The position numbers were made by a program, and so were the translations under genes. Positions 8,452 to 15,336 of a DNA stretch of 17,009 nucleotides are shown here, in pieces. The notes beneath the pieces are model-generated. The model saw only the letters and a list, made by a program, of their open reading frames with translations, did not search any database and had not been told where the DNA came from. Source of the stretch: Betaproteobacteria bacterium (GTDB lineage Bacteria > Pseudomonadota > Gammaproteobacteria > Burkholderiales > SG8-39). The DNA lies in contig SCUH01000229.1 of NCBI GenBank assembly GCA_004298295.1, forward strand, positions 1-17,009. Reading direction: 5' to 3'. Each line of letters begins with the position of its first letter. Within the stretch, counting starts at the first letter, position 1.

Positions 8452-8462
8452 GGGGTTTGCCA
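8447..8462 (-). promoter_or_regulatory. Sigma-54-like -24/-12 motif upstream of gltB
   Basis: Reading leftward, TGGCAAACCCCTTGTT resembles the -24/-12 pattern TGGCAC-n5-TTGCT. The GG dinucleotide and the -12 dinucleotide are 10 bases apart, as required, but the invariant -12 GC is GT here. The position, before a nitrogen-assimilation operon, makes it worth noting; the imperfect -12 keeps confidence low. Confidence 0.2.
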
Positions 8463-8495
8463 GGGACGGCGGCTTCTGCGGTGCAGCAAAAATGC

Positions 8496-9581
8496 TTACG
8501 CCGAAGTGCAGGCTGTGATCGCGGCGATCACCTGATCCTCATTGGCGTCGGCGACCACCTGCGCCTTCCCGGTTGCCGACAGCAGGACGAAACGAAGGCG
8601 GCCACGCTCGGTTTTCTTGTCGCTGCGCATCAGCTCCAGCAGACACTCCGGCGCGATGCGCGAATTCGCTACCGGCAATCCAGCGCGCCTGAGGATCGCC
8701 GTCAGGCGCATCGCTTCGCCCTGTTCCAGCAGACCGAGACGCACCGAAAGCGCCGCAGCGATCGCCATGCCGGCGGCAACTGCCTCGCCATGCAACCAGA
8801 CGCCGTAGCCTTGCGCGGCCTCGATTGCGTGCCCGAAAGTATGGCCGAAATTGAGCAACGCACGCGGCCCGGACTCGCGCTCGTCCTGCGCCACGATGGC
8901 CGCTTTCAGTTCGCACGAGCGGCATACCGCGTGCATGAGCGCCGCCTCGTCACGCTGCAGCAGTCGCTCCAGGTGGGTCTCGAGCCACAGGGCAAACTCA
9001 GCGTCCAGCGCAAAGCCGTGTTTGATCACTTCGGCGAGTCCGGCCCGTAATTCACGCTCGGGCAGGGTATGCAGCACCCCAATGTCGGAGATCACGGCGA
9101 GCGGCTGGTGAAAGGCGCCGATCATGTTCTTGCCGCGCGGGTGGTTGATCCCGGTCTTGCCGCCGACCGAAGAGTCGACTTGCGCGAGCAGCGTCGTGGG
9201 AATCTGCAGGAATGGCACGCCGCGCTGATAGGTGGCCGCAGCGAACCCGGCGAGATCCCCGATCACCCCGCCACCCAGCGCCACCACGATGGCGTCGCGC
9301 CCGAAACCTTCCTCGAGCAACCAATCGAAGATGCGCGCCAGGCTCGCCCAGTCCTTGGTCTGCTCGCCGTCAGGCAGAACGATGCTTGAAGCCTGCGCAC
9401 CCGCTGCGGCGAGCGTGCGCGCCAGCCGCTCCAGGTACAGCGGGGCGACCACCGCGTTCGTGATCACCGCAGTGCGCCGTCCCGCAACATGCGGTGCGTA
9501 CAGTCGCCCGTCGTCCAGCACGCCGGCGCCGACGTAGATCGGATAGGCGCGGCTGCCAAGCCCTACGCGGAGCGTTTCCAT
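8496..9581 (-). CDS. aroB: 3-dehydroquinate synthase
   Basis: This 361-residue cytoplasmic enzyme converts 3-deoxy-D-arabino-heptulosonate 7-phosphate to 3-dehydroquinate, the second step of the shikimate pathway, using NAD and a divalent metal. Family motifs seen: the nucleotide-binding LGGGVIGDLAGFAAATYQRG at about 102-121; IPTTLLAQVDSSVGGKTGIN at about 127-146; and the three expected metal ligands Glu184 (GLAEVIKHG), His247 (NFGHTFGHAIEAA) and His264 (LHGEAVAAGM). Length is normal. The ATG at 9581 lies inside the end of aroK (19-base overlap) with GGAAGAGGG just before it, so translation is coupled to aroK. The stop is followed by the gltB leader with no clear terminator. Confidence 0.97.
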   Translation of the reverse strand: METLRVGLGSRAYPIYVGAGVLDDGRLYAPHVAGRRTAVITNAVVAPLYLERLARTLAAAGAQASSIVLPDGEQTKDWASLARIFDWLLEEGFGRDAIVVALGGGVIGDLAGFAAATYQRGVPFLQIPTTLLAQVDSSVGGKTGINHPRGKNMIGAFHQPLAVISDIGVLHTLPERELRAGLAEVIKHGFALDAEFALWLETHLERLLQRDEAALMHAVCRSCELKAAIVAQDERESGPRALLNFGHTFGHAIEAAQGYGVWLHGEAVAAGMAIAAALSVRLGLLEQGEAMRLTAILRRAGLPVANSRIAPECLLELMRSDKKTERGRLRFVLLSATGKAQVVADANEDQVIAAITACTSA

Positions 9582-10096
9582 CCCTCTTCCAGTCGTTGCA
9601 ACAGGTCCCGTGCCAGCACCGACGCGCTCTGCCGCGCCGTGTCGACGACGAAATCGGCAATTTCGCGGTACAGCGGGTCACGCTGCGCATAAAGCTGCTC
9701 GAGCCTGAGGCGGGGATCAGGCGTTGCGAGGAGCGGCCGCTTGCGGTCGTGGCGGATGCGGGGATAGAGATCGGCGGGCAGCGCATGGAGATACACCACG
9801 GTGCCGCGGGCCGCGAGTCGCTGCCGGTTCGCCGGGTCGAGCACGGCGCCGCCCCCGGTCGCGAGCACCACGCCGTCCAGGGCGCTCAGTTCGTCGATCA
9901 CCTGGGCTTCGCGCGCCCGGAATCCGGCTTCGCCCTCGATATCGAAGATGACCGCGATCTCGACGCCGCAGCGGTGCTCGACTTCGTGGTCAGAGTCGTA
10001 GAACGGGCGCCGCAGGCGCCGCGCCAGCAGCCGACCCACGGTCGTCTTGCCCGCACCCATCAGACCGACCAGGAACAGGTTGGCGGCGAGCTTCAT
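9563..10096 (-). CDS. aroK: Shikimate kinase
   Basis: This 177-residue P-loop kinase phosphorylates shikimate at the 3-hydroxyl using ATP, the fifth step of the shikimate pathway, in the cytoplasm. Seen: Walker A GLMGAGKTT (residues 11-19); the shikimate-binding DSD (34-36); EGEAGFRAREAQVI with Arg60; the substrate-binding TGGGAV (Gly81-83); and a lid segment RHDRKRPLL. It heads the aroK-aroB pair, with the 3' end overlapping aroB. The order pilQ-aroK-aroB is a common proteobacterial arrangement, but here a strong terminator lies between pilQ and aroK, so aroKB probably needs its own promoter. No Shine-Dalgarno sequence is visible before the ATG at 10096, and a TAGAAT hexamer sits just 6 bases upstream of it. 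Confidence 0.96.
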   Translation of the reverse strand: MKLAANLFLVGLMGAGKTTVGRLLARRLRRPFYDSDHEVEHRCGVEIAVIFDIEGEAGFRAREAQVIDELSALDGVVLATGGGAVLDPANRQRLAARGTVVYLHALPADLYPRIRHDRKRPLLATPDPRLRLEQLYAQRDPLYREIADFVVDTARQSASVLARDLLQRLEEGWKRSA

Positions 10097-10102
10097 GCGG
10101 CT

Positions 10103-10108
10103 ATTCTA
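10103..10108 (-). promoter_or_regulatory. Candidate -10 element of aroKB
   Basis: TAGAAT (10108-10103) matches five of six -10 positions and lies between the pil-operon terminator and aroK. The usual distance would put the transcript start at or next to the ATG at 10096, that is, a leaderless mRNA. No good -35 hexamer is seen 16-18 bases upstream, because that stretch is the T-rich tail of the terminator. Confidence 0.3.
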
Positions 10109-10119
10109 AGCAGCTGCGG

Positions 10120-10151
10120 GAAACGGAAACGGCCGGGTATTCCCGGCCGTT
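10120..10151 (-). terminator. Intrinsic terminator of the pilMNOPQ operon
   Basis: The arms AACGGCCGGG and CCCGGCCGTT (10151-10142 and 10137-10128 read leftward) form a perfect 10-bp stem around a 4-base loop, 25 bases after the pilQ stop codon. In the minus direction the stem ends in a T-rich tail (TTTCCGTTTC). The plus-strand tail is not T-rich, so it acts chiefly on the minus strand. Confidence 0.8.
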
Positions 10152-10176
10152 CGGCAGGCAAGAATGCCGGCGCGGA

Positions 10177-12297
10177 TCAGCGCACCGTCAGGCGCTCGTT
10201 CACGATGCGCGGCGTGATGAACACCAGCAGCTCCGTCTTTTGCGTGTTCGTCTGCCGGTTGCGGAACAGGAACCCGACGTAGGGGAGGTCGCCAAGGAAA
10301 GGTACCTGTGTGAGATCGGCACGCTCGGTCTGCTCGTAGATGCCGCCGATCACTACCGTGCCGCCGTTCTCGATCAGCACTTCGGTCTTGACGTGCTTGG
10401 TGTTGATCTGCACGCCCTGTGCCGTGACTGCGCCAGGCTGGTCCTTGTTGACATCCAGCGTCATGATGATGTTGCCGTCCGGCGTGATTTGCGGCTTCAC
10501 CTTGAGCGCCAGATTCGCCTTGCGGAAGGCGACGCTGGTGGCGCCGGAGGACGTTGCCTGCTGGTAGGGGATCTCCGTACCCTGCTCGATCAGCGCCTCG
10601 ACCTGGTCGGCTGTCAGCACGCGCGGACTCGAGATGATCTTGCCCTTGCCATCGGCCTCGAGCGCCGACAGCTCAACGTTGAGGAATCGCGTCATCGAAT
10701 TCGAGAACAGGGTGAACGCGAACTGCCCGACGTTGAAGCCGTTCAGTCCGGACGCCGGCAAGATCACGTTATAGGTGTTGGGAAAGTAGCTTGCGCCAGT
10801 TTCCGGAGTCTGGTTCGTAATCTGCCCGGTCCCGATGTAATTGCCGCCGATTGAGAAGCGCGCATCGCTTCCCAGGATCGGACTGCCCGGCGCACGGCCA
10901 GCGAGGTCGCGCGCGTCGTTCCATCCCAGGCGCACGCCCAGATTGCGGCTGAACGCGTCGTTGGCCTCGACGATGCGCGCTTCGATCATCACCTGGCGCA
11001 CGGCGACGTCGATCTTGGCGATGAGCTTGCGCACCTCCTCCAGCCGCGTCGGGGTGTCCTGGACGAAGAGCGTATTGGTGCGCGTGTCGACCACGGCGCT
11101 GCCGCGCTTGGAGAGCATGCGCTGCGTCGGATCGGAGAGCAGCTTCTGCACGTCGGCGGCCTTCTGGTAATTCATCTGGAACGACTCGGTGCGCGTCGGC
11201 TCGAGATCCTTGATCTGCTGGCCGGCCTCCAGCGCGAGCTTCTCGCGCGTCGCGAGCTCGTCACGCGGTGCAATCCAGATCACGTTGCCGGTCTTGCGCA
11301 TGTCCAGCCCGCGCGCCTGCAGGATGATGTCGAGCGCCTGGTCCCAGGGCACGTCCTTGAGGCGCAGCGTGATGCTGCCCGCGACCGTGTCGCTGGTGAC
11401 GATGTTGAAGTCCGTGAAATCGGCGATGACGTTCAGTACCGCGCGCACCTCCACATTCTGGAAATTGAGCGACAGCTTCTCGCCCGTGAACACGCCGCGC
11501 CGCGCCGCCTGCCCGGTTTCCTGGCTGAGCGGTTTCACCTCGATCACGAACTGGGTGTCGGACTGGTACGCGTTGTGTTCCCACTGGCCGCGCGGTTCGA
11601 TCACCATGCGAACGTTCTCGCCCTGCTGGAAGGTATTGATCACCTGGACCGGGGTGGCGAAATCCACGACATCCAGCCGGCGTCGCAGATTGTCGGGGAG
11701 CGAGGTCTGGATGAATTCGACGATGATGTTCTGCCCCTGCTGCCGGATGTCGATCCCGGTCGAGGTGTCCGCCAGGTCGACGATGACGCGCCCCTCTCCG
11801 GCGCGCCCGCGCCGGAAATCGATGTCGCGGACCGTGTGCTTGCCGTCGGCGCGCCCTTCCGCGAAGTGCGCCACCTGGCCCGCTGGCGCGCCGGCCGTGG
11901 CGGCGGCGGGCATCAGCGTGACGAGCAGGGTGCTGCCGTCCAGCTTCGATTCGTGCGCAACGCTGCGGGTCAGATTCAGCACCAGGCGCGTGCGGTCGGC
12001 GCCCTGCACCACGTTCATGCTGCGCAGCTCGCCCTGCCCGATTTCCTGTGAGCTGCGGCCCAGGCCGTTCACCGTACCGGCGAAATCGAATGCAATCCGC
12101 GCCGGGCTGGCGATGGCGAAATTGGGCGGTACGCTCTTCATCGGCTCCTTGGTCGTGATGCGCACGACCACCGTGCCGCCCTGCTGCGCGACGTCGAAAC
12201 CGACGATGCTGTTGGCCTGAGCCGAAGCGACGCCGATGCCGACGAAGCACAAGCAAAGCGCGTGGAACGCCTTCACGAAACCCTTGAGCATGCTCAT
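10177..12297 (-). CDS. pilQ: Type IV pilus secretin PilQ
   Basis: This 706-residue outer-membrane secretin forms the gated ring through which the type IV pilus leaves the cell. It has a signal peptide (cut predicted after VASA, residue 26), two AMIN domains for peptidoglycan binding at about 30-128 and 155-255, an STN/N0 domain at about 275-345, a short secretin N-domain at about 368-430 (QKAADVQKLL, then DTRTNTLFVQDTP), and the secretin core at about 435-700 with the signature VPFLGDLPYVGFLF (666-679) and the terminal KTELLVFITPRIV. Length and domain order match the family. It is the last gene of the operon: its ATG overlaps the pilP stop as ATGA and is preceded by AGGAGGTGA. A second Met at residue 3 is a possible start but is less well spaced. 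Confidence 0.97.
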   Translation of the reverse strand: MSMLKGFVKAFHALCLCFVGIGVASAQANSIVGFDVAQQGGTVVVRITTKEPMKSVPPNFAIASPARIAFDFAGTVNGLGRSSQEIGQGELRSMNVVQGADRTRLVLNLTRSVAHESKLDGSTLLVTLMPAAATAGAPAGQVAHFAEGRADGKHTVRDIDFRRGRAGEGRVIVDLADTSTGIDIRQQGQNIIVEFIQTSLPDNLRRRLDVVDFATPVQVINTFQQGENVRMVIEPRGQWEHNAYQSDTQFVIEVKPLSQETGQAARRGVFTGEKLSLNFQNVEVRAVLNVIADFTDFNIVTSDTVAGSITLRLKDVPWDQALDIILQARGLDMRKTGNVIWIAPRDELATREKLALEAGQQIKDLEPTRTESFQMNYQKAADVQKLLSDPTQRMLSKRGSAVVDTRTNTLFVQDTPTRLEEVRKLIAKIDVAVRQVMIEARIVEANDAFSRNLGVRLGWNDARDLAGRAPGSPILGSDARFSIGGNYIGTGQITNQTPETGASYFPNTYNVILPASGLNGFNVGQFAFTLFSNSMTRFLNVELSALEADGKGKIISSPRVLTADQVEALIEQGTEIPYQQATSSGATSVAFRKANLALKVKPQITPDGNIIMTLDVNKDQPGAVTAQGVQINTKHVKTEVLIENGGTVVIGGIYEQTERADLTQVPFLGDLPYVGFLFRNRQTNTQKTELLVFITPRIVNERLTVR

Positions 12298-12812
12298 TTC
12301 CTCACCTCCTGCAATTGCAGCGCACTGGTTCGCTCCACCCAGTCACCCCCGCTGTCCTGAACCAGCTCCTTGAGCGCGATCTGGTTGTCGTCGATTGACG
12401 TAATCACGCCGAAATTCTGGCCCATGTAATTGCCCTTCCGCACCCGGTACAGGTTGGTGCCGGCCTTGACGAGCGCAAAGTATTCCTTCTTCTGCGTCAG
12501 GGTTCCGACCATCGCGATCGACTCCAGCGGAAACGCTTCCAGCGGCTCCTTGGGCCGGTCGAAATTGGGCTTGCGGCCGCCGCTGGAGGGCGCCGCTCCG
12601 GCCTGCGCCACGTTGATGCGCTCGGGCCGGAACGGGTCGACTTCGCCTTCGCTCTTGTACGGCACCGGCTCGTAGGGCTTCACCTGCGGCAGCGGATCGA
12701 CCTTGCCGCGCAGGTCCTTGGTCATCTGCTTCAGCTCCTGCTTGAGTTCGCTTTGCTCCTCGCCGCAAGCGGCGAGCAGCGCGACCAGTGCCAGCGCCAG
12801 GGCCCGTTTCAT
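12294..12812 (-). CDS. pilP: Type IV pilus assembly lipoprotein PilP
   Basis: This 172-residue inner-membrane lipoprotein links the PilN/PilO dimer to the N0 region of the secretin PilQ. The N-terminus MKRALALALVALLAACGEEQ carries a lipobox (Leu13-Ala-Ala-Cys16); Glu at +2 and +3 is compatible with the protein staying in the inner membrane. A flexible proline-rich linker with the conserved VDPFRPER follows at about 58-65, then a C-terminal beta domain from about residue 92 (EAFPLESIAMVGTLTQKKEY, then YRVRKGNYMGQNFGVITSI). Length is normal. It overlaps pilO upstream and pilQ downstream by ATGA, which points to translational coupling. Confidence 0.95.
   Translation of the reverse strand: MKRALALALVALLAACGEEQSELKQELKQMTKDLRGKVDPLPQVKPYEPVPYKSEGEVDPFRPERINVAQAGAAPSSGGRKPNFDRPKEPLEAFPLESIAMVGTLTQKKEYFALVKAGTNLYRVRKGNYMGQNFGVITSIDDNQIALKELVQDSGGDWVERTSALQLQEVRK
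12302..12310 (-). promoter_or_regulatory. Strong Shine-Dalgarno site of pilQ
   Basis: AGGAGGTGA, a full nine-base complement to the 16S rRNA tail, lies inside the end of pilP, with the AGGAGG core 7 bases before the pilQ ATG. It would allow PilQ to be made at a higher rate than coupling alone, which fits the multimeric secretin ring. Confidence 0.8.
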
Positions 12813-13462
12813 TTCTTGGCCGCCTTCTTCGCCGCCTGCTGCGAACGGCGCCGCGCCGCCACCTCTTCCTCGTCCAGGTAGCGGAAGGTGCGGGCGACCG
12901 AATCCATGACGAGATTGCCGTCCTTCTGCGCCTCCATGGCGACGTCCTTCAGGATCACGATGCGCGAGAGCTGGCCCACATCGCTCGCGAAGGCGCCCAT
13001 GTCGTGATAAGTCCCGGTCACCTTCAGCTGGATCGGCAGCTCGTTGAACGACTCGCCCGCGATCTCGCTGGCGGCCGGCTTGAACAGCTCGAACTGCAGG
13101 CCGCGGCCGAGCCCGGCCTGGTTGATGTCGACGAGCAGCGCGTCCATCTGCGACTTGTTCGGCAGCTGCTTGAGCAGCGCGCCGAACTGGGTGTCGATTT
13201 CCCTGAGCTGCTGCTTGTGCAGGTCGAGGTTGATCGCCTGCTTCTTCTTGTTGAGGTATTCGTCCTTGAGCTTGACCTCCTGCACGCGGCCGGCGTCGAG
13301 TTCATCCATCTGGCCCTGCCAGTCGGCGAAGTAGCCGGCCGCGGGAATCGCGATCAGGATCAGCAGCAGGGCCGCAATCTTCGGCACCAGCGGCCAGGTG
13401 CCGGGATCCTTCAGATTCAGGGTGCGGAATTCTTCGGCGTACTTTGCGAAATCCAGTTCCAT
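12809..13462 (-). CDS. pilO: Type IV pilus inner-membrane assembly protein PilO
   Basis: This 217-residue bitopic protein pairs with PilN in the inner membrane and, through PilP, aligns the pilus machine with the secretin. A short cytoplasmic segment (1-27, including the family-typical LNLKDPGTWPLVPK) leads into one membrane helix (about 28-48), a periplasmic coiled coil (about 50-100, QMDELDAGRVQEVKLKDEYL and onward) and a ferredoxin-like domain (about 105-195, with ELPIQLKVTGTYHDMGAFAS). The last 14 residues are Arg/Lys/Ala-rich (RRRSQQAAKKAAKK), an odd basic periplasmic tail. The ATG is 3 bases after the pilN stop. Confidence 0.95.
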   Translation of the reverse strand: MELDFAKYAEEFRTLNLKDPGTWPLVPKIAALLLILIAIPAAGYFADWQGQMDELDAGRVQEVKLKDEYLNKKKQAINLDLHKQQLREIDTQFGALLKQLPNKSQMDALLVDINQAGLGRGLQFELFKPAASEIAGESFNELPIQLKVTGTYHDMGAFASDVGQLSRIVILKDVAMEAQKDGNLVMDSVARTFRYLDEEEVAARRRSQQAAKKAAKK

Positions 13463-13465
13463 CGC

Positions 13466-14068
13466 TCACCCCTTCTTCGCCGCCGGCGCCGCCTTGGACG
13501 CATCCTTGGCCGCGTCGGTGGGCTGGGTGCGCTTGAGCGCGAAATTGAGGTTGAATTCGGACACGCGCTTCTTGTCGACGCTCGCCGCCTTGATTTCCAC
13601 CAGCACCGGGCGTTCGAGCCAGGGCGACGATTCGAGATTGCGCATCAGCGTGGAGACGCGCGCATTCGATTGCGCGAAACCCACCACGTTGATGTTCAGG
13701 CCGCGCTGCTTCAGCGCCCTCATGTAAACGCCCTCGGGCGTCTGGCGCACCAGCTCGTCGAGCAGGTGGACGGTCTGCGCGCGGTCCGCCTGCAGCGTCT
13801 CGATCGCCTGCTTGCGCGCGAGCAGGGCCGCGATCTCGTCCTTCAGTTTCTTGATTTCGTCGATTTCCTTGTCGAGCTTCGCGATCTCGCCCTTCAGGAA
13901 CCGGTTGCGCTCGTCCTGCGCGGCAATGCGGCCGGCATTCACGATATGGACGCCGCCCACGATCAGCAGGCCGACCACGGCGGCGCCCGCCGCCAGCAGG
14001 GCGAAATGCTGGCGCGCCCGCTTGCGCCGCTCCTCGCGGTGCGGCAATAGGTTTACACGCACGCTCAT
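13466..14068 (-). CDS. pilN: Type IV pilus inner-membrane assembly protein PilN
   Basis: This 200-residue bitopic protein is the partner of PilO. Its cytoplasmic N-terminus VNLLPHRE (residues 5-12) is the conserved peptide that sits in the groove of PilM. One membrane helix follows at about 22-44, then a charged periplasmic coiled coil (about 48-90, KGEIAKLDKEIDEIKKLKDE) and a ferredoxin-like domain (TPEGVYMRALKQRGLNINVV to about 185). The tail is Ala/Lys-rich, like that of PilO. The ATG overlaps the pilM stop by 4 bases. Confidence 0.95.
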   Translation of the reverse strand: MSVRVNLLPHREERRKRARQHFALLAAGAAVVGLLIVGGVHIVNAGRIAAQDERNRFLKGEIAKLDKEIDEIKKLKDEIAALLARKQAIETLQADRAQTVHLLDELVRQTPEGVYMRALKQRGLNINVVGFAQSNARVSTLMRNLESSPWLERPVLVEIKAASVDKKRVSEFNLNFALKRTQPTDAAKDASKAAPAAKKG

Positions 14069-15141
14069 ACCGGATCAAACCTCCGCATGGCGAGCCCGCA
14101 GGCGACGATCAGGGACGGTGCGTCTTGCATCAGCCGCCGGATCTGGACGCGCGGCGAGGTCTGCATTGCACCAAACGGGTTGGCGACCACCGTCGGAACC
14201 TGGGTGCGCGTATGCACCACCTCGTCGAGCCCGGCGATCACGGCCGAGCCGCCCGCGAGCAGGATATGGTCCACCTGGTGATACGAGGTCGAGGTAAAGA
14301 AGAACTGCAGCGCGCGCTGCACTTCCATGGAGACGTTCTCCATGAACGGGCGCTGCACCTCGGCCTGAAAATCGTCGGGCAGCCCGCCGGCACGCTTGGC
14401 GTTTTCGGCCTCCTCCGGGCTCATGCCGTAGCGGCTCATGATCTCCTGGGTGAGCTGGTTGCCGCCAAAGGCCTGCTCGCGCGTATACACCGACTGCTCA
14501 TTGCGCAGCACGTTGACATTGGTGACGTTGGCGCCGACATCCACGACGGCGATATTCTGGTCCTTGCCGCCGTGCGGCAGCTGCTTCACCACCAGGCCGA
14601 GCGCCGCCATCTGGGCATAGGACTCGACATCCATCACGATCGCCTTCAGGCCCGCGGATTCCGCCACCGCGACGCGGTCTTCGACCTTTTCCTTGCGCGT
14701 CGCCGCGATCAGGACTTCCTGTTCCTCGGGATTGGTCGGGGACGGCCCGATGATCTGAAAGTCGAGGTTGACCTCGTCGAGCGCGAACGGAATGTACTGG
14801 TTGGCCTCGGTCTCGACCTGGATCTCGAGCTCCTCCTCACGCAGCGCAGCCGGCACGATGATCTTCTTCGTGATGACCGCACCGGAGGGCACGGCCATCG
14901 CCACGTGCTTGGTCCGGGTAGCGAGCTTCTTGTGGCCCCGTTTGACCGCATCGGCCACCGCTTCAAGGTTGCTGATATTGCCGTCGACCACCGCGTCGCG
15001 CGGCAGCGACTCGATGATATAGCGCTCGACCCGGTAGGTGCCTTTGCCGGCGTCCACGATCTCCAGCATTTTCACCGACGACGAGCTGATGTCGAGCCCG
15101 AACAGCGACGGCGCCTTCGGCTTGAAGATGTCGAGGTTCAT
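14065..15141 (-). CDS. pilM: Type IV pilus actin-like ATPase PilM
   Basis: This 358-residue cytoplasmic actin/FtsA-like protein binds ATP and the PilN N-terminus, linking the assembly platform to the cytoplasm. The actin-fold nucleotide motifs are visible: phosphate 1 LFGLDISSSSVKMLEI (about 13-28), phosphate 2 IAVVDVGANVTNVNVL in the middle, and the adenosine motif ILLAGGSAVIAGLDE near residue 300. The N-terminus MNLDIFKPKAPSLFGLDISS is what other betaproteobacterial PilM proteins look like, which supports the ATG at 15141 even though the purine-rich AAGAGG abuts it with no spacer. It is the first gene of pilMNOPQ and is divergent from the PBP1A gene. Confidence 0.96.
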   Translation of the reverse strand: MNLDIFKPKAPSLFGLDISSSSVKMLEIVDAGKGTYRVERYIIESLPRDAVVDGNISNLEAVADAVKRGHKKLATRTKHVAMAVPSGAVITKKIIVPAALREEELEIQVETEANQYIPFALDEVNLDFQIIGPSPTNPEEQEVLIAATRKEKVEDRVAVAESAGLKAIVMDVESYAQMAALGLVVKQLPHGGKDQNIAVVDVGANVTNVNVLRNEQSVYTREQAFGGNQLTQEIMSRYGMSPEEAENAKRAGGLPDDFQAEVQRPFMENVSMEVQRALQFFFTSTSYHQVDHILLAGGSAVIAGLDEVVHTRTQVPTVVANPFGAMQTSPRVQIRRLMQDAPSLIVACGLAMRRFDPV

Positions 15142-15336
15142 CCTCTTATTCTCGCCCTTTTCCCTTAGGTATCGCCAGCTTACGCACGATACGTAGAAAT
15201 TGCGTTAAATGCTAGCAACAACTCCCGCGAGTGTCTAGCGAATTGTTCTGTGCGGGGTGGACTATAATGCCTCGGTTCTCCCGCCCAGTGCAACTCCTTC
15301 CCTGCCGACTGCCGCTGTAAAGGTGCGACACCCTTG
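15142..15336. promoter_or_regulatory. Divergent promoter region between pilM and the PBP1A gene
   Basis: This 195-base gap is clearly more AT-rich than its flanks. It holds a perfect TATAAT at 15263-15268 pointing right, an 8-base palindrome TGCTAGCA at 15210-15217, and a loose inverted pair ACGCA (15182-15186) / TGCGT (15201-15205). No convincing -10/-35 pair was found for pilM on the minus strand, so that promoter is unassigned. Confidence 0.6.
15243..15268 (+). promoter_or_regulatory. Candidate promoter of the PBP1A gene
   Basis: TATAAT (15263-15268) is an exact -10. The nearest -35-like hexamer, TTGTTC (15243-15248), is only 14 bases away, so the -35 assignment is doubtful. The transcript would begin near 15275, with a leader of about 60 bases before the ATG at 15337. 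Confidence 0.5.

Noticed and set aside
8463..8495. Possible terminator between aroB and gltB
   Set aside because: Only a 4-bp stem (CTGC-ACC-GCAG) is present, with no T-run after it.
5392..8535. A 1047-codon plus-strand open frame antisense to gltB
   Set aside because: Same composition artefact: it is a mirror of the gltB codons, has no domain and no ribosome site, and runs through the gltB promoter region.
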